64,000 bases of DNA from an uncultured Rikenellaceae bacterium (GCA_947038405.1 CAMQVY010000010.1:1-64000); one strand, 5' to 3'; positions 35,167-44,888 are shown, counted from the first letter of the stretch. Notes: a model not told the origin generated them from the letters alone. A program made the numbers and translations.

Positions 35167-35994
35167 TTAGCGTGTTAATATACTTTTAATAATTTCAGGT
35201 TGTGCTATCGCTGCATTGAAAAATAGCTCTATATCTACTTTGCTCTCCTCTTTAGTGTTATTCTCAACAATGCCCCATCTACCTCTAATCCCACTCTCTT
35301 CGTAAATTGACTCTTCGCCTTTATCCAGCACCTTAAACATAAAGTTTTGACTAATTTTCTCGATTGAGGTGTTCGCTATCATCCCATCTCCCTCTAGTAT
35401 AACAACAGAATCAATCAGGTTCTCTAAATCTCGGACTTGGTGCGTTGAGATAATAACACAGCGCTCTTCAGTGGTTACTCTTGATACTATCTTTCTAAAC
35501 TGACTCTTCGATGGTATATCTAGTCCATTTGTTGGTTCGTCCATTATCAATAGGGGGGTGTTGCAAGCGAGAGCAAATGATATTATAGCTTTCTTCTTCT
35601 GCCCCAATGACATTGAAGATATTTTCTGTTCGTAGCTCACCTCAAACTCCTCCATGTAACTCTTTAGATCTTCAAGGCTGAAATTAACGTAGAATGGTGA
35701 GTTGTATTTAGCGAATTGTTTCATAGATACCGTTGGCGTGGTTATCTCCTCGGGTACATAGAAAAGTTGTGTCATCATAGAGGGTAGACGTCTCTCAGGA
35801 TTCTCTCCCATAGTCTCGATCTTACCTGACTTAGAGAATATCAAACCACTAATTAGCTTTAATAGAGTGGATTTACCCATTCCGTTTCTTCCCAAAAGAC
35901 CATATATATGCCCTTTTTTCATATTTAATTCAAGATTATTAAATATGTTGTTTCCTTTTTTGTAATAAAACTCAACGTTTGAAATCTGTATCAT
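35167..35994 (-). CDS. ABC transporter ATP-binding protein
   Basis: A 275-residue ATPase with Walker A GRNGMGKSTLLK (about residues 35-46), a Q-loop region, the signature SMSLGQKKKAI, Walker B LLIMDEPTNGLD and the switch histidine in STHQ. The signature is SLGQ rather than the classical SGGQ, a common variation in this export-type subgroup. The last 70 residues are an accessory extension. It is the first gene of the operon with a permease, an anchored protein and a YtrA-type regulator. Confidence 0.93.
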   Translation of the reverse strand: MIQISNVEFYYKKGNNIFNNLELNMKKGHIYGLLGRNGMGKSTLLKLISGLIFSKSGKIETMGENPERRLPSMMTQLFYVPEEITTPTVSMKQFAKYNSPFYVNFSLEDLKSYMEEFEVSYEQKISSMSLGQKKKAIISFALACNTPLLIMDEPTNGLDIPSKSQFRKIVSRVTTEERCVIISTHQVRDLENLIDSVVILEGDGMIANTSIEKISQNFMFKVLDKGEESIYEESGIRGRWGIVENNTKEESKVDIELFFNAAIAQPEIIKSILTR

Positions 35995-36008
35995 AGTTTA
36001 AGGATTTA

Positions 36009-36032
36009 GGTGTACTAGTGCACTATTGCACC
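36009..36032 (-). promoter_or_regulatory. Probable operator of the YtrA-type GntR regulator
   Basis: A 24-bp palindrome with 20 of 24 positions symmetric. The centre is TAGTGCACTA and the ends are GGTGTAC and TTGCACC. It begins 1 bp downstream of the -7 box of the ABC operon and covers the expected transcription start. Size and the GTG/CAC ends resemble known YtrA-type operators. Confidence 0.75.
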
Positions 36033-36033
36033 A

Positions 36034-36064
36034 CAAAGATAGGTGTGTTTTTTTATTTTCCAAA
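36034..36064 (-). promoter_or_regulatory. Promoter of the ABC transporter operon
   Basis: On the minus strand TTTG (36064-36061), a 19-bp spacer and TATCTTTG (36041-36034) match the Bacteroidota consensus. The predicted start falls inside the adjacent palindrome. Confidence 0.78.
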
Positions 36065-36195
36065 CTTTTTAAGATATTTTTTTGAAATTAATATATATAT
36101 GAGAAGTTTCGTAATAAATTATTTACAGTCGCGTAACAATTCGGCTCTATTTTTGCATCATAAGGTTTTAAAAGATATTTTAAAAGAAATATAGT

Positions 36196-37764
36196 ATGAA
36201 AAGAGCTGAATTAATAGGTAAGATTTCCGACTCAAGTAGGGTATGGGACTTAGTAGTAGTTGGTGGTGGTGCAACGGGGTTAGGTATTGCACTTGATGCG
36301 GCTATTAGAGGGTATAGTGTTGTATTATTCGAGTGTGATGACTTCGCTAAAGGAACTTCAAGTCGAAGTACAAAACTTGTTCATGGTGGTGTACGCTATT
36401 TGGCACAAGGAGATGTTGCGCTTGTTCTCGAAGCGTTATACGAAAGAGGTCTGCTTCAGAAAAATGCACCACATTTAGTTAAAAACCAATCTTTTATAAT
36501 TCCAAATTATACATTATGGGACAACTTACTATACACTGTAGGGTTAACAGCATATGACCTTTTGGCTGGGAAATTAGGACTTGGAAGATCGAAGTATATA
36601 TCTAAAGATAGTGCAATTTCTCGTATTCCTGTATTAAGAGAAAAGGGACTTAAAGGTGGTGTGATATATCAAGATGGGCAGTTTGATGATGCAAGATTAG
36701 CGATTAATTTAGCTCAATCAACTCTCGAACAGGGCGGATGTGTAGTCAATCATGCTCGAGTGACATCTATAACTCATGCTAAATCGGGTGAGGTAAATGG
36801 TGTTACGGTAGTTGATAATGAGACAGGTATTTCATACGGAGTGGGTGCTAAGTGTGTAATTAATGCAACGGGTGTATTTGTTGATGATATTATGCAGATG
36901 GATAAACCTACGGGCGAGCACTTGGTTAGACCTAGTCAGGGGGTACATCTAGTGTTAGATAAGTCATTCCTTCAGAGTGATTATGCTATTATGATACCAA
37001 AAACAGATGATGGTAGAGTATTATTTGCTGTGCCTTGGCACAATAAAGTTGTTGTTGGGACAACTGATACATTGCGTGATAGGGCTGAGTTTGAGCCGAT
37101 TGCGTTGGAGTCGGAAGTGGAATTTATCCTAAATACTGCTGGACGATACATGACACGTAAGCCTACTCGTGAGGATGTGCTATCTGTATTTGCTGGTCTG
37201 AGACCATTGGCTGCTCCGAAAAAAGATAGTAAAAAAACTAAAGAGATTTCACGAAGCCATAAAATTGTAGTGTCGGATAGTAATTTGATTACAATTATCG
37301 GTGGTAAGTGGACAACTTATAGAAGAATGGCTCAGGATTGTGTCGATAAGGCTATTGCTCTAGGTATCCTCGAGAAGAGAGAGTGCGGTACTAAGTACTT
37401 TAAGATTCATGGTTACTATGAAAACCCCGATTTGACAAACCATATGTATGTATATGGAACTGATGCAGAGGGAATAAACGCTATTATTGAGGAGAGTGCA
37501 GATAAGGGTGCAAAGCTACATAGTGATTATGATTATACTGTTGCTGAGGTTATATGGGCAGTGAGAAAAGAGTTTGCAATGACCGTTGAGGATGTATTGG
37601 CTCGAAGAGTAAGATTATTATTCATTGATGCGAGAGTTGCGATAGAGGTGGCGCAGAAGGTTGCTGAAATTATCGCAGATGAGTTGGGACATGATCAAAA
37701 ATGGATAGAAAAAGAGGTCGCTTGCTTTAAAAAAATTGCTGCAAATTATATTTTGATGAAGTAG
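36196..37764 (+). CDS. glpD: Glycerol-3-phosphate dehydrogenase, FAD-dependent
   Basis: A 522-residue flavoenzyme that oxidises sn-glycerol 3-phosphate to dihydroxyacetone phosphate and passes electrons to the quinone pool. The FAD-binding motif VVVGGGATGLGIALDAA lies at about residues 20-36. GTSSRSTKLVHGGVRYL is the GlpA/GlpD signature, and GGKWTTYRRMAQD is the second one. A C-terminal DAO_C domain spans about 385-510. It lacks the BFD-like 2Fe-2S domain of anaerobic GlpA. It heads a cluster with a phosphodiesterase, a porin and GlpT. TATTTTTG at 36148-36155 may be its -7 box. Confidence 0.93.
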   Translation: MKRAELIGKISDSSRVWDLVVVGGGATGLGIALDAAIRGYSVVLFECDDFAKGTSSRSTKLVHGGVRYLAQGDVALVLEALYERGLLQKNAPHLVKNQSFIIPNYTLWDNLLYTVGLTAYDLLAGKLGLGRSKYISKDSAISRIPVLREKGLKGGVIYQDGQFDDARLAINLAQSTLEQGGCVVNHARVTSITHAKSGEVNGVTVVDNETGISYGVGAKCVINATGVFVDDIMQMDKPTGEHLVRPSQGVHLVLDKSFLQSDYAIMIPKTDDGRVLFAVPWHNKVVVGTTDTLRDRAEFEPIALESEVEFILNTAGRYMTRKPTREDVLSVFAGLRPLAAPKKDSKKTKEISRSHKIVVSDSNLITIIGGKWTTYRRMAQDCVDKAIALGILEKRECGTKYFKIHGYYENPDLTNHMYVYGTDAEGINAIIEESADKGAKLHSDYDYTVAEVIWAVRKEFAMTVEDVLARRVRLLFIDARVAIEVAQKVAEIIADELGHDQKWIEKEVACFKKIAANYILMK

Positions 37765-37780
37765 AGTGAACTAGGCTACA

Positions 37781-37820
37781 AACTGCCCTATGCGGGCGGC
37801 GCTGCGTGGTCGCAGTGAAC
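37781..37820 (+). repeat. Dispersed repeat, near-consensus copy
   Basis: AACTGCCCTATGCGGGCGG followed by CGCTGCGTGGTCGCAGTGAAC. It forms two adjacent stems (GCCC/GGGC and CTGCG/CGCAG). It lies 16 bp after glpD and is preceded by AACTAGGCTAC, which also precedes other copies. Confidence 0.85.
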
Positions 37821-37851
37821 AGGTATTTAAATTATTTAATGTAATAGTAAA

Positions 37852-39264
37852 ATGAAGGAAATTATGAAAAAACAACATCGCAAACTCAGTAATTTATTTT
37901 TTGTTCCTATGTTTTGTATTGGAACGCTGTTGCCTATCACAAGTTGCACTAAGGATGTGGATAATTCACCCGAAACTCTATCCACAGAGATTAAGTTGCT
38001 GCCATTATCACAGACGCAAATAGATGTAATTAATAACACGCCTCGCAATATTATTATTGCGCATAGAGGCTCTACATTTTGGGCTCCTGAAGAGACCGAA
38101 GCTGCTATGCGTTGGGCAAGAAATGCAGGAGCAGACTACCTGGAAGTTGATCTGCAACTTACAAAAGATAATGTTCTAATCGCTCTACATGATGATAATT
38201 TGAGCCGAACTACAGATATTGCACTGAAATTCCCTGGACAAGAGGATCTTCCTGCAAATAACTTCACTTATAAAGAGCTTTTGACTCTTGATGCTGGTTC
38301 TTGGTTTAATAATGATCCTGTAACCGCTGCTCAAGCTAGAGAGTCATTCGTGGGGTTAGATATCCTTACTTTTGAAGATGTAGTTATGATCGCAGAGGGG
38401 TATCGTATTAAGCGTGATGAAGATGGTAAGCGTATCACAACTGAAGATGCTGAGGGTAAAATAACATCTTATTATGAGATTGATCCAGAGGATAACGGTA
38501 ATAGACCTGGGGTTTATCCTGAGACTAAAGAGCCTTGGCAATTCCCAAATATCGAGCAAATACTTAAAGATGAGCTAGTTCGATTAGGTTGGTATGCTGA
38601 TAATGTATCTGATATGAAGAATATTCCTATCACAGAGGGACTAGTAGGTATTGCTAATACTCCTGCTCGTGTTATTGTTCAGACATTTTCAAGACCGTCA
38701 CTCATGAATCTTAATAGAGTATTTACTCGTAAAATTCCAACTTGTTTTCTTTTGTGGCTAGATAAAGGTAATGCTTCTGGAGCTTCAATGTCTAATGATG
38801 ACCCTATCTCTTATGCAGCTTGGATCAATTTTGGAATTGAACATGGAGCAACAATTATGGGCCCAAGTATATCTGGTAAACCAAATAATTATGCAAATTT
38901 ACTTGACCCTTGGATGGGAGATTTGATCCATCGCTCAGGAATGAATGTTCATGGATATTCATTTGATACTGATGCTCAGATGCGTAAGTATTCAGGTGTA
39001 TGGTATAACTCAGAGCAGGGAATAGGTCGTAATTTAGTAGACGGATGGTTTACAAATAAGGCTGATATGTCGGTGTCATTCTTTGCGAATGACCTTCAAA
39101 CTCTATTTGATGCAGGGCAAAATCACTTCCAATCAAATGCTTTAATGACAAATCCTAAAATGCCTAATAATATTCAAGAGCATAAGTATGATAATGAAGC
39201 TGTTCCTGGATACTTTAACTCAAGAGAGGCGTTAACTAAATTAGGGTATTATATAACTAAATAG
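37852..39264 (+). CDS. glpQ: Glycerophosphodiester phosphodiesterase lipoprotein
   Basis: A 470-residue protein with a lipoprotein signal ending ITSC (about residue 32), so it is attached to a membrane outside the cytoplasm. The GDPD domain shows the catalytic IAHRGSTFWAPEET, the metal ligands EVDLQLTKD, and LHDDNLSRTTD. It hydrolyses glycerophosphodiesters from lipid turnover to glycerol 3-phosphate and an alcohol. An insertion at about 150-230 is longer than in small GDPDs. An in-frame ATG at 37864 could also be the start. Neighbours glpD, a porin and glpT form a coherent uptake pathway. Confidence 0.93.
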   Translation: MKEIMKKQHRKLSNLFFVPMFCIGTLLPITSCTKDVDNSPETLSTEIKLLPLSQTQIDVINNTPRNIIIAHRGSTFWAPEETEAAMRWARNAGADYLEVDLQLTKDNVLIALHDDNLSRTTDIALKFPGQEDLPANNFTYKELLTLDAGSWFNNDPVTAAQARESFVGLDILTFEDVVMIAEGYRIKRDEDGKRITTEDAEGKITSYYEIDPEDNGNRPGVYPETKEPWQFPNIEQILKDELVRLGWYADNVSDMKNIPITEGLVGIANTPARVIVQTFSRPSLMNLNRVFTRKIPTCFLLWLDKGNASGASMSNDDPISYAAWINFGIEHGATIMGPSISGKPNNYANLLDPWMGDLIHRSGMNVHGYSFDTDAQMRKYSGVWYNSEQGIGRNLVDGWFTNKADMSVSFFANDLQTLFDAGQNHFQSNALMTNPKMPNNIQEHKYDNEAVPGYFNSREALTKLGYYITK

Positions 39265-39308
39265 AGATGTTATTTTAATCTTAGAGTATTTCTTAATAAT
39301 AAAAAATT

Positions 39309-40646
39309 ATGAAAAAATATATATTATTAGCAATAGCTGTTGTTGCAGTAGGTGCACATTCGTTTGCACAAGAGGCTAAAAAAGAGATGACCTCTTTTAT
39401 GGAAGATGGTCTTGTAAAGTGGAGGTCTGAAGATAAAGGTGTTAGTTTTAGAGTCGGAGCTAGAGTTGCAATTGATGGGGCTTATTATTTTGACGATGTG
39501 ACAGATCGTAGCTCAGGGTTTGGTCTGACGGAGGCTAGATTACGTGTTTATAGCACTTTTGCAGATGATTTTGACGCTAAATTCGATATTGATTTTGCGG
39601 GTAACAAAGTATCAATTAAAGATATGTATGTACGTTACCACTTGGGTAAAAGTGGTATGTTTTATGTAGGTAATTACTCGGAACCATTCTCAGCGAGTAA
39701 TATTCAAAGTTCTGCAAATGAGAATTTGATGTTTAAATCGCCTACAGTTAGTGCATTAGGTACGGGACGTGCTTTGGGGGTTTCGTACAGATACTATGTC
39801 GACAGATTTTGGGGAGAGGCTGGAATGTTTAGTGAGAAGATCTCTTCTAATGAGTCACTAGGTGACAAAGGGTGGTCATTCTCTACTCGTTTATTATTTC
39901 GTCACACTCCTTGTGGTGAAGATTATGGATTCCATGTAGGAGGATCATTTAACTTCCGACATGCTAATGCTAATGGTTTTGATACAGGGAAAGATGATCA
40001 TAATAGAGTGTTTAATGTAAACTCTCCTTTGGAGTCTTCTATTGATGAAACTAATTTCTTAAATGCAACTGTTTTTAATGCTGACAAGGTGATAAGATAT
40101 GGTGCTGAGGCTATTGGTTTTTGGAGAAATTTATACGTACAAGGTGAGTACATTGGTTCTAATGTGAGTCGTAATAAAGATTGGGAGACTCTATTCAAGA
40201 GACAGTTAGGTGGTCTTTGGGATTATGATACTATGGAGGCTTTTATGAATTGGTATGGAGATGATCGTGATATCAACTTCAATGGTTATTATGCTGAACT
40301 TGGTTGGTTAATCAAGGGCGGAAACTATAAGTATAATAAAACTAATGCTCTTATGGATCGTGCAGGTAAGGGGGCGTTAGAGCTTCTTTTTAGATATAAT
40401 CATACGGATCTTGACGATGTGGATGGTAAGTGGTTTGATGGTAGATTTTATGAGGATCAAGCATCGGGAAAACCTAATAACTCTGTCTCAGGAGGTACGG
40501 TTGATAGCTTTACTCTAGGTCTTAACTATTACGTTACAAATAATCTTATCGTGAGAGTAAATTATAACTATCAAAATTTGACAAGCTACACTTTTTTAGA
40601 CAAAAATCTAAACTCTTTGATGTGTCGTCTGTTCTTTGAGTTTTAA
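39309..40646 (+). CDS. Outer-membrane porin, phosphate-selective porin O/P-like
   Basis: A 445-residue protein with a signal peptide (cleavage after about AHSFA) and alternating beta-strand patterns throughout, ending in an aromatic residue (LFFEF) as expected of outer-membrane barrels. The beginning (GVSFRVGARVAIDGAYYFDD, then ARLRVYSTFADDFDAKFDID) resembles Porin_O_P. Located between glpQ and glpT, it probably admits phosphate-containing solutes such as glycerophosphodiesters or glycerol 3-phosphate. That specificity is inferred from position only. Confidence 0.85.
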   Translation: MKKYILLAIAVVAVGAHSFAQEAKKEMTSFMEDGLVKWRSEDKGVSFRVGARVAIDGAYYFDDVTDRSSGFGLTEARLRVYSTFADDFDAKFDIDFAGNKVSIKDMYVRYHLGKSGMFYVGNYSEPFSASNIQSSANENLMFKSPTVSALGTGRALGVSYRYYVDRFWGEAGMFSEKISSNESLGDKGWSFSTRLLFRHTPCGEDYGFHVGGSFNFRHANANGFDTGKDDHNRVFNVNSPLESSIDETNFLNATVFNADKVIRYGAEAIGFWRNLYVQGEYIGSNVSRNKDWETLFKRQLGGLWDYDTMEAFMNWYGDDRDINFNGYYAELGWLIKGGNYKYNKTNALMDRAGKGALELLFRYNHTDLDDVDGKWFDGRFYEDQASGKPNNSVSGGTVDSFTLGLNYYVTNNLIVRVNYNYQNLTSYTFLDKNLNSLMCRLFFEF

Positions 40647-40735
40647 TATATGATTCTGTTCTCTCCAGTTAACTGTTCGACTTAAATATATGTGCTGTTA
40701 ATTGGGGAGATACTACTAACCTAAAACTAAAAAAT

Positions 40736-42073
40736 ATGATTAAATTTCTGAAACCCGCTCCACATAAGCCAACTATGGAGAAGAGTAAGGTGGATAAAGA
40801 GTATAAGAGGTTACGATTCCAAGTATTTATGGGAATATTCATAGGTTATGCGGGTTACTATTTGGTGCGTAAAAACTTTTCGCTTATTATTCCAGACTTA
40901 CTAGAGCGTGGATACACTAAAGGTGAGTTGGGTTTGGCTCTATCCGCAATTTCAATTGCTTATGGTATTAGTAAGTTTTTGATGGGTAATTTGTCTGACC
41001 GTTCAAACTCACGAAAATTTATAACAATAGGTTTAGTGCTCTCTGCATTGACTATGATTGTGATGGGAACATTCCCTTTTGCAGTTAGTTCTGTGGGGAT
41101 AATGTTCGCTATATTGTTTGTGAATGGATGGGTACAAGGGATGGGATGGCCTCCTTGTGGACGTACAATGGTGCATTGGTTCTCTCATAAAGAGAGAGGT
41201 GTGAAGATGTCCATTTGGAACGTAGCACATAACGTCGGTGGTGGATTGATCGGACCTCTGGCAATTCTAGGTTTTGCAATATTTGGAGACTGGGAATCTA
41301 AGTTATACTTCCCTGGAATGGTTGCATTAGTCGTTGCGGTTGTGACATGGTATCTGATGAGAGATACTCCGCAATCTTGTGGGCTTCCTCCTATTGAGGA
41401 GTATAAGCACGACGCATCTGTAAAGTACTCGACTGAAGATGAGAGGGAGTTCTCTGCAAAGCAGATATTTATGGAGCATATTTTTAATAATAAACTACTC
41501 TGGTTAATTGCATTTGCAAATGCGTTTGTATATCTCGTTAGATATGGGGTTTTGGATTGGGCTCCAACATATCTTGAAGAGGCTAAAGGGATGAGTGTTA
41601 CTGAGACTGGTTGGGCATACTTCCTGTATGAATATGCTGGTATTCCTGGAACGCTTCTATGTGGATGGATATCGGATAAGTTATTTAAAGGGAGAAGAGC
41701 TCCGTCTACGATTATATTTATGTCACTAGTACTTGTGGCACTTATTGTGTATTGGAAAAATCCTCCTGGAAATATAATGGTTGATAATATTGCTTTAATT
41801 GCTATTGGATTCTTGATATATGGACCTGTTATGTTGATTGGGGTTCAAGCTCTTGATCTAGTTCCTAAAAAAGCGGCAGGTACTGCGGCGGGTTTTACGG
41901 GATTGTTCGGTTATTTAGGCGGAGCATTATTTGCTAATATAGTCCTTGGATATGTTGTGGATCACTTTGGATGGGATGGTGGTTTTTATATACTTATAGC
42001 ATCATGTGTTTTTGCTATTTTGTTATCTGCATCTACTTGGAAAAAAGAGAAATTAATGCATATAAATAAATAA
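40736..42073 (+). CDS. glpT: Glycerol-3-phosphate transporter, MFS/OPA family
   Basis: A 445-residue inner-membrane antiporter with about twelve hydrophobic helices. It exchanges external glycerol 3-phosphate for internal phosphate. The organophosphate:phosphate signature is visible: [14 protein letters not shown] near the start (with the substrate-binding arginine) and [16 protein letters not shown]. It closes the glpD-glpQ-porin-glpT cluster and is followed by a strong terminator. The cytoplasmic product is handed to glpD. Confidence 0.94.
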   Translation: MIKFLKPAPHKPTMEKSKVDKEYKRLRFQVFMGIFIGYAGYYLVRKNFSLIIPDLLERGYTKGELGLALSAISIAYGISKFLMGNLSDRSNSRKFITIGLVLSALTMIVMGTFPFAVSSVGIMFAILFVNGWVQGMGWPPCGRTMVHWFSHKERGVKMSIWNVAHNVGGGLIGPLAILGFAIFGDWESKLYFPGMVALVVAVVTWYLMRDTPQSCGLPPIEEYKHDASVKYSTEDEREFSAKQIFMEHIFNNKLLWLIAFANAFVYLVRYGVLDWAPTYLEEAKGMSVTETGWAYFLYEYAGIPGTLLCGWISDKLFKGRRAPSTIIFMSLVLVALIVYWKNPPGNIMVDNIALIAIGFLIYGPVMLIGVQALDLVPKKAAGTAAGFTGLFGYLGGALFANIVLGYVVDHFGWDGGFYILIASCVFAILLSASTWKKEKLMHINK

Positions 42074-42101
42074 ACCACTAAAAAATAGATTAAGCTTTAT
42101 A

Positions 42102-42164
42102 AAATTTATCGCCGAAGGTTGTTAAGTCAAACTAGACTACAAACTGCCTTCGGCGATAAAATTT
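42102..42164. terminator. Bidirectional terminator between glpT and thiD
   Basis: TTTATCGCCGAAGG (ending 42118) pairs with CCTTCGGCGATAAA (from 42147), extended by AT pairs to about 17 bp. The loop contains ACTAGACTACAAACTGCC, which matches the leading half of the dispersed repeat, so this terminator may have arisen from a copy. Confidence 0.85.
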
Positions 42165-42224
42165 GAAAAGGTTAACCAAACTTATATAAAAACTATGTTT
42201 TCTGTAAATTAAATCGTTAGATAT

Positions 42225-43031
42225 TTATTTCCAGTACTTCCAAAAATGGTGTACTGGACCATGTCCAGCCCCTATTTCATACTCTGCACCATTAATAATA
42301 GCACTATTGATATAATCTTTTGCACTAATTACAGCCTCATTTAGAGGTAGTCCTTGAGCTAGATACGAGGCAACAGCAGAGGATAGTGTGCACCCTGTTC
42401 CATGTGTATTTCTTGTATCTAATCTTGCTGATTTAAGCTCAATAGTTTCATCTGTTTCAGCGTTGTAAAAGATGTCAATTAGTTCATTTCCATCCATATG
42501 TCCCGCTTTTAATAAGACGGATACTTTTCCATTATTTGATAGCTCCTTAGCGTATATAGGTAGCTCAGATTGTTTAAGGATCTTTTTTCCTAAAATTATT
42601 TCAGCTTCGGGAATGTTAGGTGTGATAACTCTTGCATAAGTAAGTAATTCAGATTTAAGAGTCTCAATTGCCTCATCTTGCATTAGTATATGTCCTGATG
42701 TGGAGACCATAACTGGGTCTAGTACAAGATTTACAATATTGTGTTTTTCAAGAGTACGTTTTACTCCTAATATAACCTCCGAAGAGTGTAGCATACCTAT
42801 CTTTACCGCATCAACTCCAATGTCCGAGATGACAGCATCTATTTGCTCTTCAATTGCGTTTGTTGGAAGTGGGTAGACTCCACTCACACCAAGAGTGTTC
42901 TGTACTGTAATTGCGGTGATTGCAGACATTGCATAGCAGCCACAAGCAGAGATAGTTTTTATATCAGCTTGAATACCTGCTCCTCCTCCAGAGTCACTAC
43001 CTGCTATGGTTAATACTCTTTTATATCTCAT
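42225..43031 (-). CDS. thiD: Hydroxymethylpyrimidine (phosphate) kinase
   Basis: A 268-residue ribokinase-fold enzyme that phosphorylates HMP and HMP phosphate for thiamine synthesis. The N-terminal TIAGSDSGGGAGIQADIKT and AITVQNT are diagnostic; VLDPVMVSTSG and the catalytic NTHGTGCTLSSA complete the active site. It is the last gene of thiH-thiF-thiD on the minus strand, 35 bp after thiF. Confidence 0.95.
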   Translation of the reverse strand: MRYKRVLTIAGSDSGGGAGIQADIKTISACGCYAMSAITAITVQNTLGVSGVYPLPTNAIEEQIDAVISDIGVDAVKIGMLHSSEVILGVKRTLEKHNIVNLVLDPVMVSTSGHILMQDEAIETLKSELLTYARVITPNIPEAEIILGKKILKQSELPIYAKELSNNGKVSVLLKAGHMDGNELIDIFYNAETDETIELKSARLDTRNTHGTGCTLSSAVASYLAQGLPLNEAVISAKDYINSAIINGAEYEIGAGHGPVHHFWKYWK

Positions 43032-43066
43032 AATCTATATGTTATTTAGATCTGTTCGCAATGAAC

Positions 43067-43759
43067 CTATATATTTATTATCTGATTGTTCATATTAAGC
43101 ATATCTATTATGTATAGTTTATTGCTTAATATAACACCACTATTTGTTATAATCTTAATAGCCTCTGTTGCTTGGATCGTTCCAACTAGCCCTGGTATTG
43201 ACCCAACAACTCCAATTGTCGATCTTGGCATTGAGCATAGTAACTCTTCGTCTGGATAGAGATCTCGATATGTTTTTCCCCCCATATAATTAAAAACCGA
43301 TATTTGTCCCGAAAACTCTCCTATTGCTCCATATATGTATGGCTTTCCAAGCTTGACGCACGTGTCGTTGATTAGATAGCGTGTTTCATAGTTGTCACAC
43401 CCATCAATAACTATGTCATAATTAGATATTATAGTATCTGCATTTTCTCTACTTAATCGAGTGTTGTAGGTGTCGATTATAGTTGTAGAGTTGAGTGCGT
43501 TTAGGCGACGCTTTGCACACTCAACTTTGCTCTGTCCAACTTCATCCTCACAGTAAAGAACTTGTCTTTGCAGGTTGCTTAGTGAAACATTGTCATCATC
43601 TATTAACCCAATACGTCCAACTCCAGCCGCAACAAGATATAGGGCTATCGGAGAGCCTAGTCCTCCAACGCCAACTATAAGTATAGAGCTATTTTGAATA
43701 AGCTCTTGACCCTCAATTCCGATCTCTTTTAAGATGTGGTGTCTATTATATCTATCCAT
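43067..43759 (-). CDS. thiF: ThiF/MoeB/HesA family adenylyltransferase
   Basis: A 230-residue E1-like enzyme that would adenylate the C-terminus of the sulfur carrier ThiS. The nucleotide motif VGVGGLGSPIALYL, the arginine of NLQRQVLY and DGCDNYETR are present. Unlike E. coli ThiF, it lacks both zinc CxxC pairs and the conserved cysteine before the (A/S)EAGV-type region, where the sequence reads SMPRSTIGVVG. It is also about 20 residues shorter. Adenylation should still be possible, but cysteine-based transfer cannot occur at the usual place. The context with thiH and thiD favours a thiamine role over MoeB. No thiS lies in the window. Confidence 0.85.
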   Translation of the reverse strand: MDRYNRHHILKEIGIEGQELIQNSSILIVGVGGLGSPIALYLVAAGVGRIGLIDDDNVSLSNLQRQVLYCEDEVGQSKVECAKRRLNALNSTTIIDTYNTRLSRENADTIISNYDIVIDGCDNYETRYLINDTCVKLGKPYIYGAIGEFSGQISVFNYMGGKTYRDLYPDEELLCSMPRSTIGVVGSIPGLVGTIQATEAIKIITNSGVILSNKLYIIDMLNMNNQIINI

Positions 43760-43775
43760 TAGATTGTAGTGGTTA

Positions 43776-44888
43776 TTACTCTAGTGATTGATCCCAATCT
43801 TTCCAGATAGGTTCTCTACCTAATTGACGTAGTTTATCTGCAATTTCAACAGCAGTTCTCTCATCGCTTATATGGAATTGCTCAACTGCTTGAGGGTAAC
43901 TATAGTATCCTCCCGGTTCTGTTTTACTCTCCGCACTCATTGATGTAACGCCAAGTGTTGCCATGTTATCACGCATAGTTTTATTCTCACGTGTTGAGAG
44001 TGAAATGTCTACATTGCGGTCAAATATTCTGGTTGCGAATGTTAATTGCGCATACTCCTTGTCGGTCATAACTACATTTGGTTGAAAACCACCATTCTCA
44101 GATGGGCGCATACGAGGGAAATTAATGCTATATTTACTCTTCCAATACCTCTTTTGTAGGTAGCGAAGATGGTGTGCTAGCATTGTTACATCTGTTCTCC
44201 AATCTTCAAGACCGATAAGTGCTCCCATTCCAATCTTATGAACGCCAGCTTCTCCCATTCGGTCAAAACCGTTTACTCTCCATTCAAAGTTGGCTTTCAT
44301 TCCTCGTGGGTGGTAGACATTATAACGTGCTTTATTATAGGTCTCCTGAAAACATATAACACCATTTAGTCCATGTCTTTTTAGCTCTGCGTACTCTTCT
44401 GTTTTGAGTGGCATCACTTCAATTTGTAGGGTGCTAAAGAGTGGCTTTGCAAGATCAAGTGCTTTTGCAAGGTACGGAACACCAGCTTTTGCAGGGTTTT
44501 CACCAGTTACTAAAAGTAGATTGTCAAATGGAGATAGTTTCTTTATTGCTTTATATTCGTTCACAATTTCATCCTCTGTTAGGATTGTTCTGTGGAATTT
44601 GTTGGCAGCGTGGAAACCACAGTAAACACATGAATTTGCACATGAGTTTGTGAGGTATAGTGGGATGTACATCGATATTGTATTTCCAAATCGCTCTAAT
44701 GTGTACTTTCTGCTTAATTGAGCCATTAACTCTAAATATGGCTCTGCCGCAGGCGATATAAGTGCTTTAAAATCTTCAACATTAAGGCTCTCTTTTGAGA
44801 GTGCTTGTCTTACATCTGCATCTGTTTTTGAGTATATATCTTGTGTTGTTTGTTCCCAAGATATTTTCTCTAACTCTTCACTAAACAT
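43776..44888 (-). CDS. thiH: 2-iminoacetate synthase ThiH (tyrosine lyase)
   Basis: A 370-residue radical SAM enzyme that cleaves tyrosine to dehydroglycine (2-iminoacetate) for the thiazole ring of thiamine. The cluster motif is C83-x3-C87-x2-C90 in NSCANSCVYCGFH. The C-terminal ThiH/BATS region (about 260-360) is present with ENKTMRDNM. The use of ThiH rather than ThiO fits an organism with an anaerobic lifestyle. It is first in the operon, 16 bp before thiF. Its promoter carries a perfect palindrome; no TPP riboswitch is seen in the leader. Confidence 0.95.
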   Translation of the reverse strand: MFSEELEKISWEQTTQDIYSKTDADVRQALSKESLNVEDFKALISPAAEPYLELMAQLSRKYTLERFGNTISMYIPLYLTNSCANSCVYCGFHAANKFHRTILTEDEIVNEYKAIKKLSPFDNLLLVTGENPAKAGVPYLAKALDLAKPLFSTLQIEVMPLKTEEYAELKRHGLNGVICFQETYNKARYNVYHPRGMKANFEWRVNGFDRMGEAGVHKIGMGALIGLEDWRTDVTMLAHHLRYLQKRYWKSKYSINFPRMRPSENGGFQPNVVMTDKEYAQLTFATRIFDRNVDISLSTRENKTMRDNMATLGVTSMSAESKTEPGGYYSYPQAVEQFHISDERTAVEIADKLRQLGREPIWKDWDQSLE

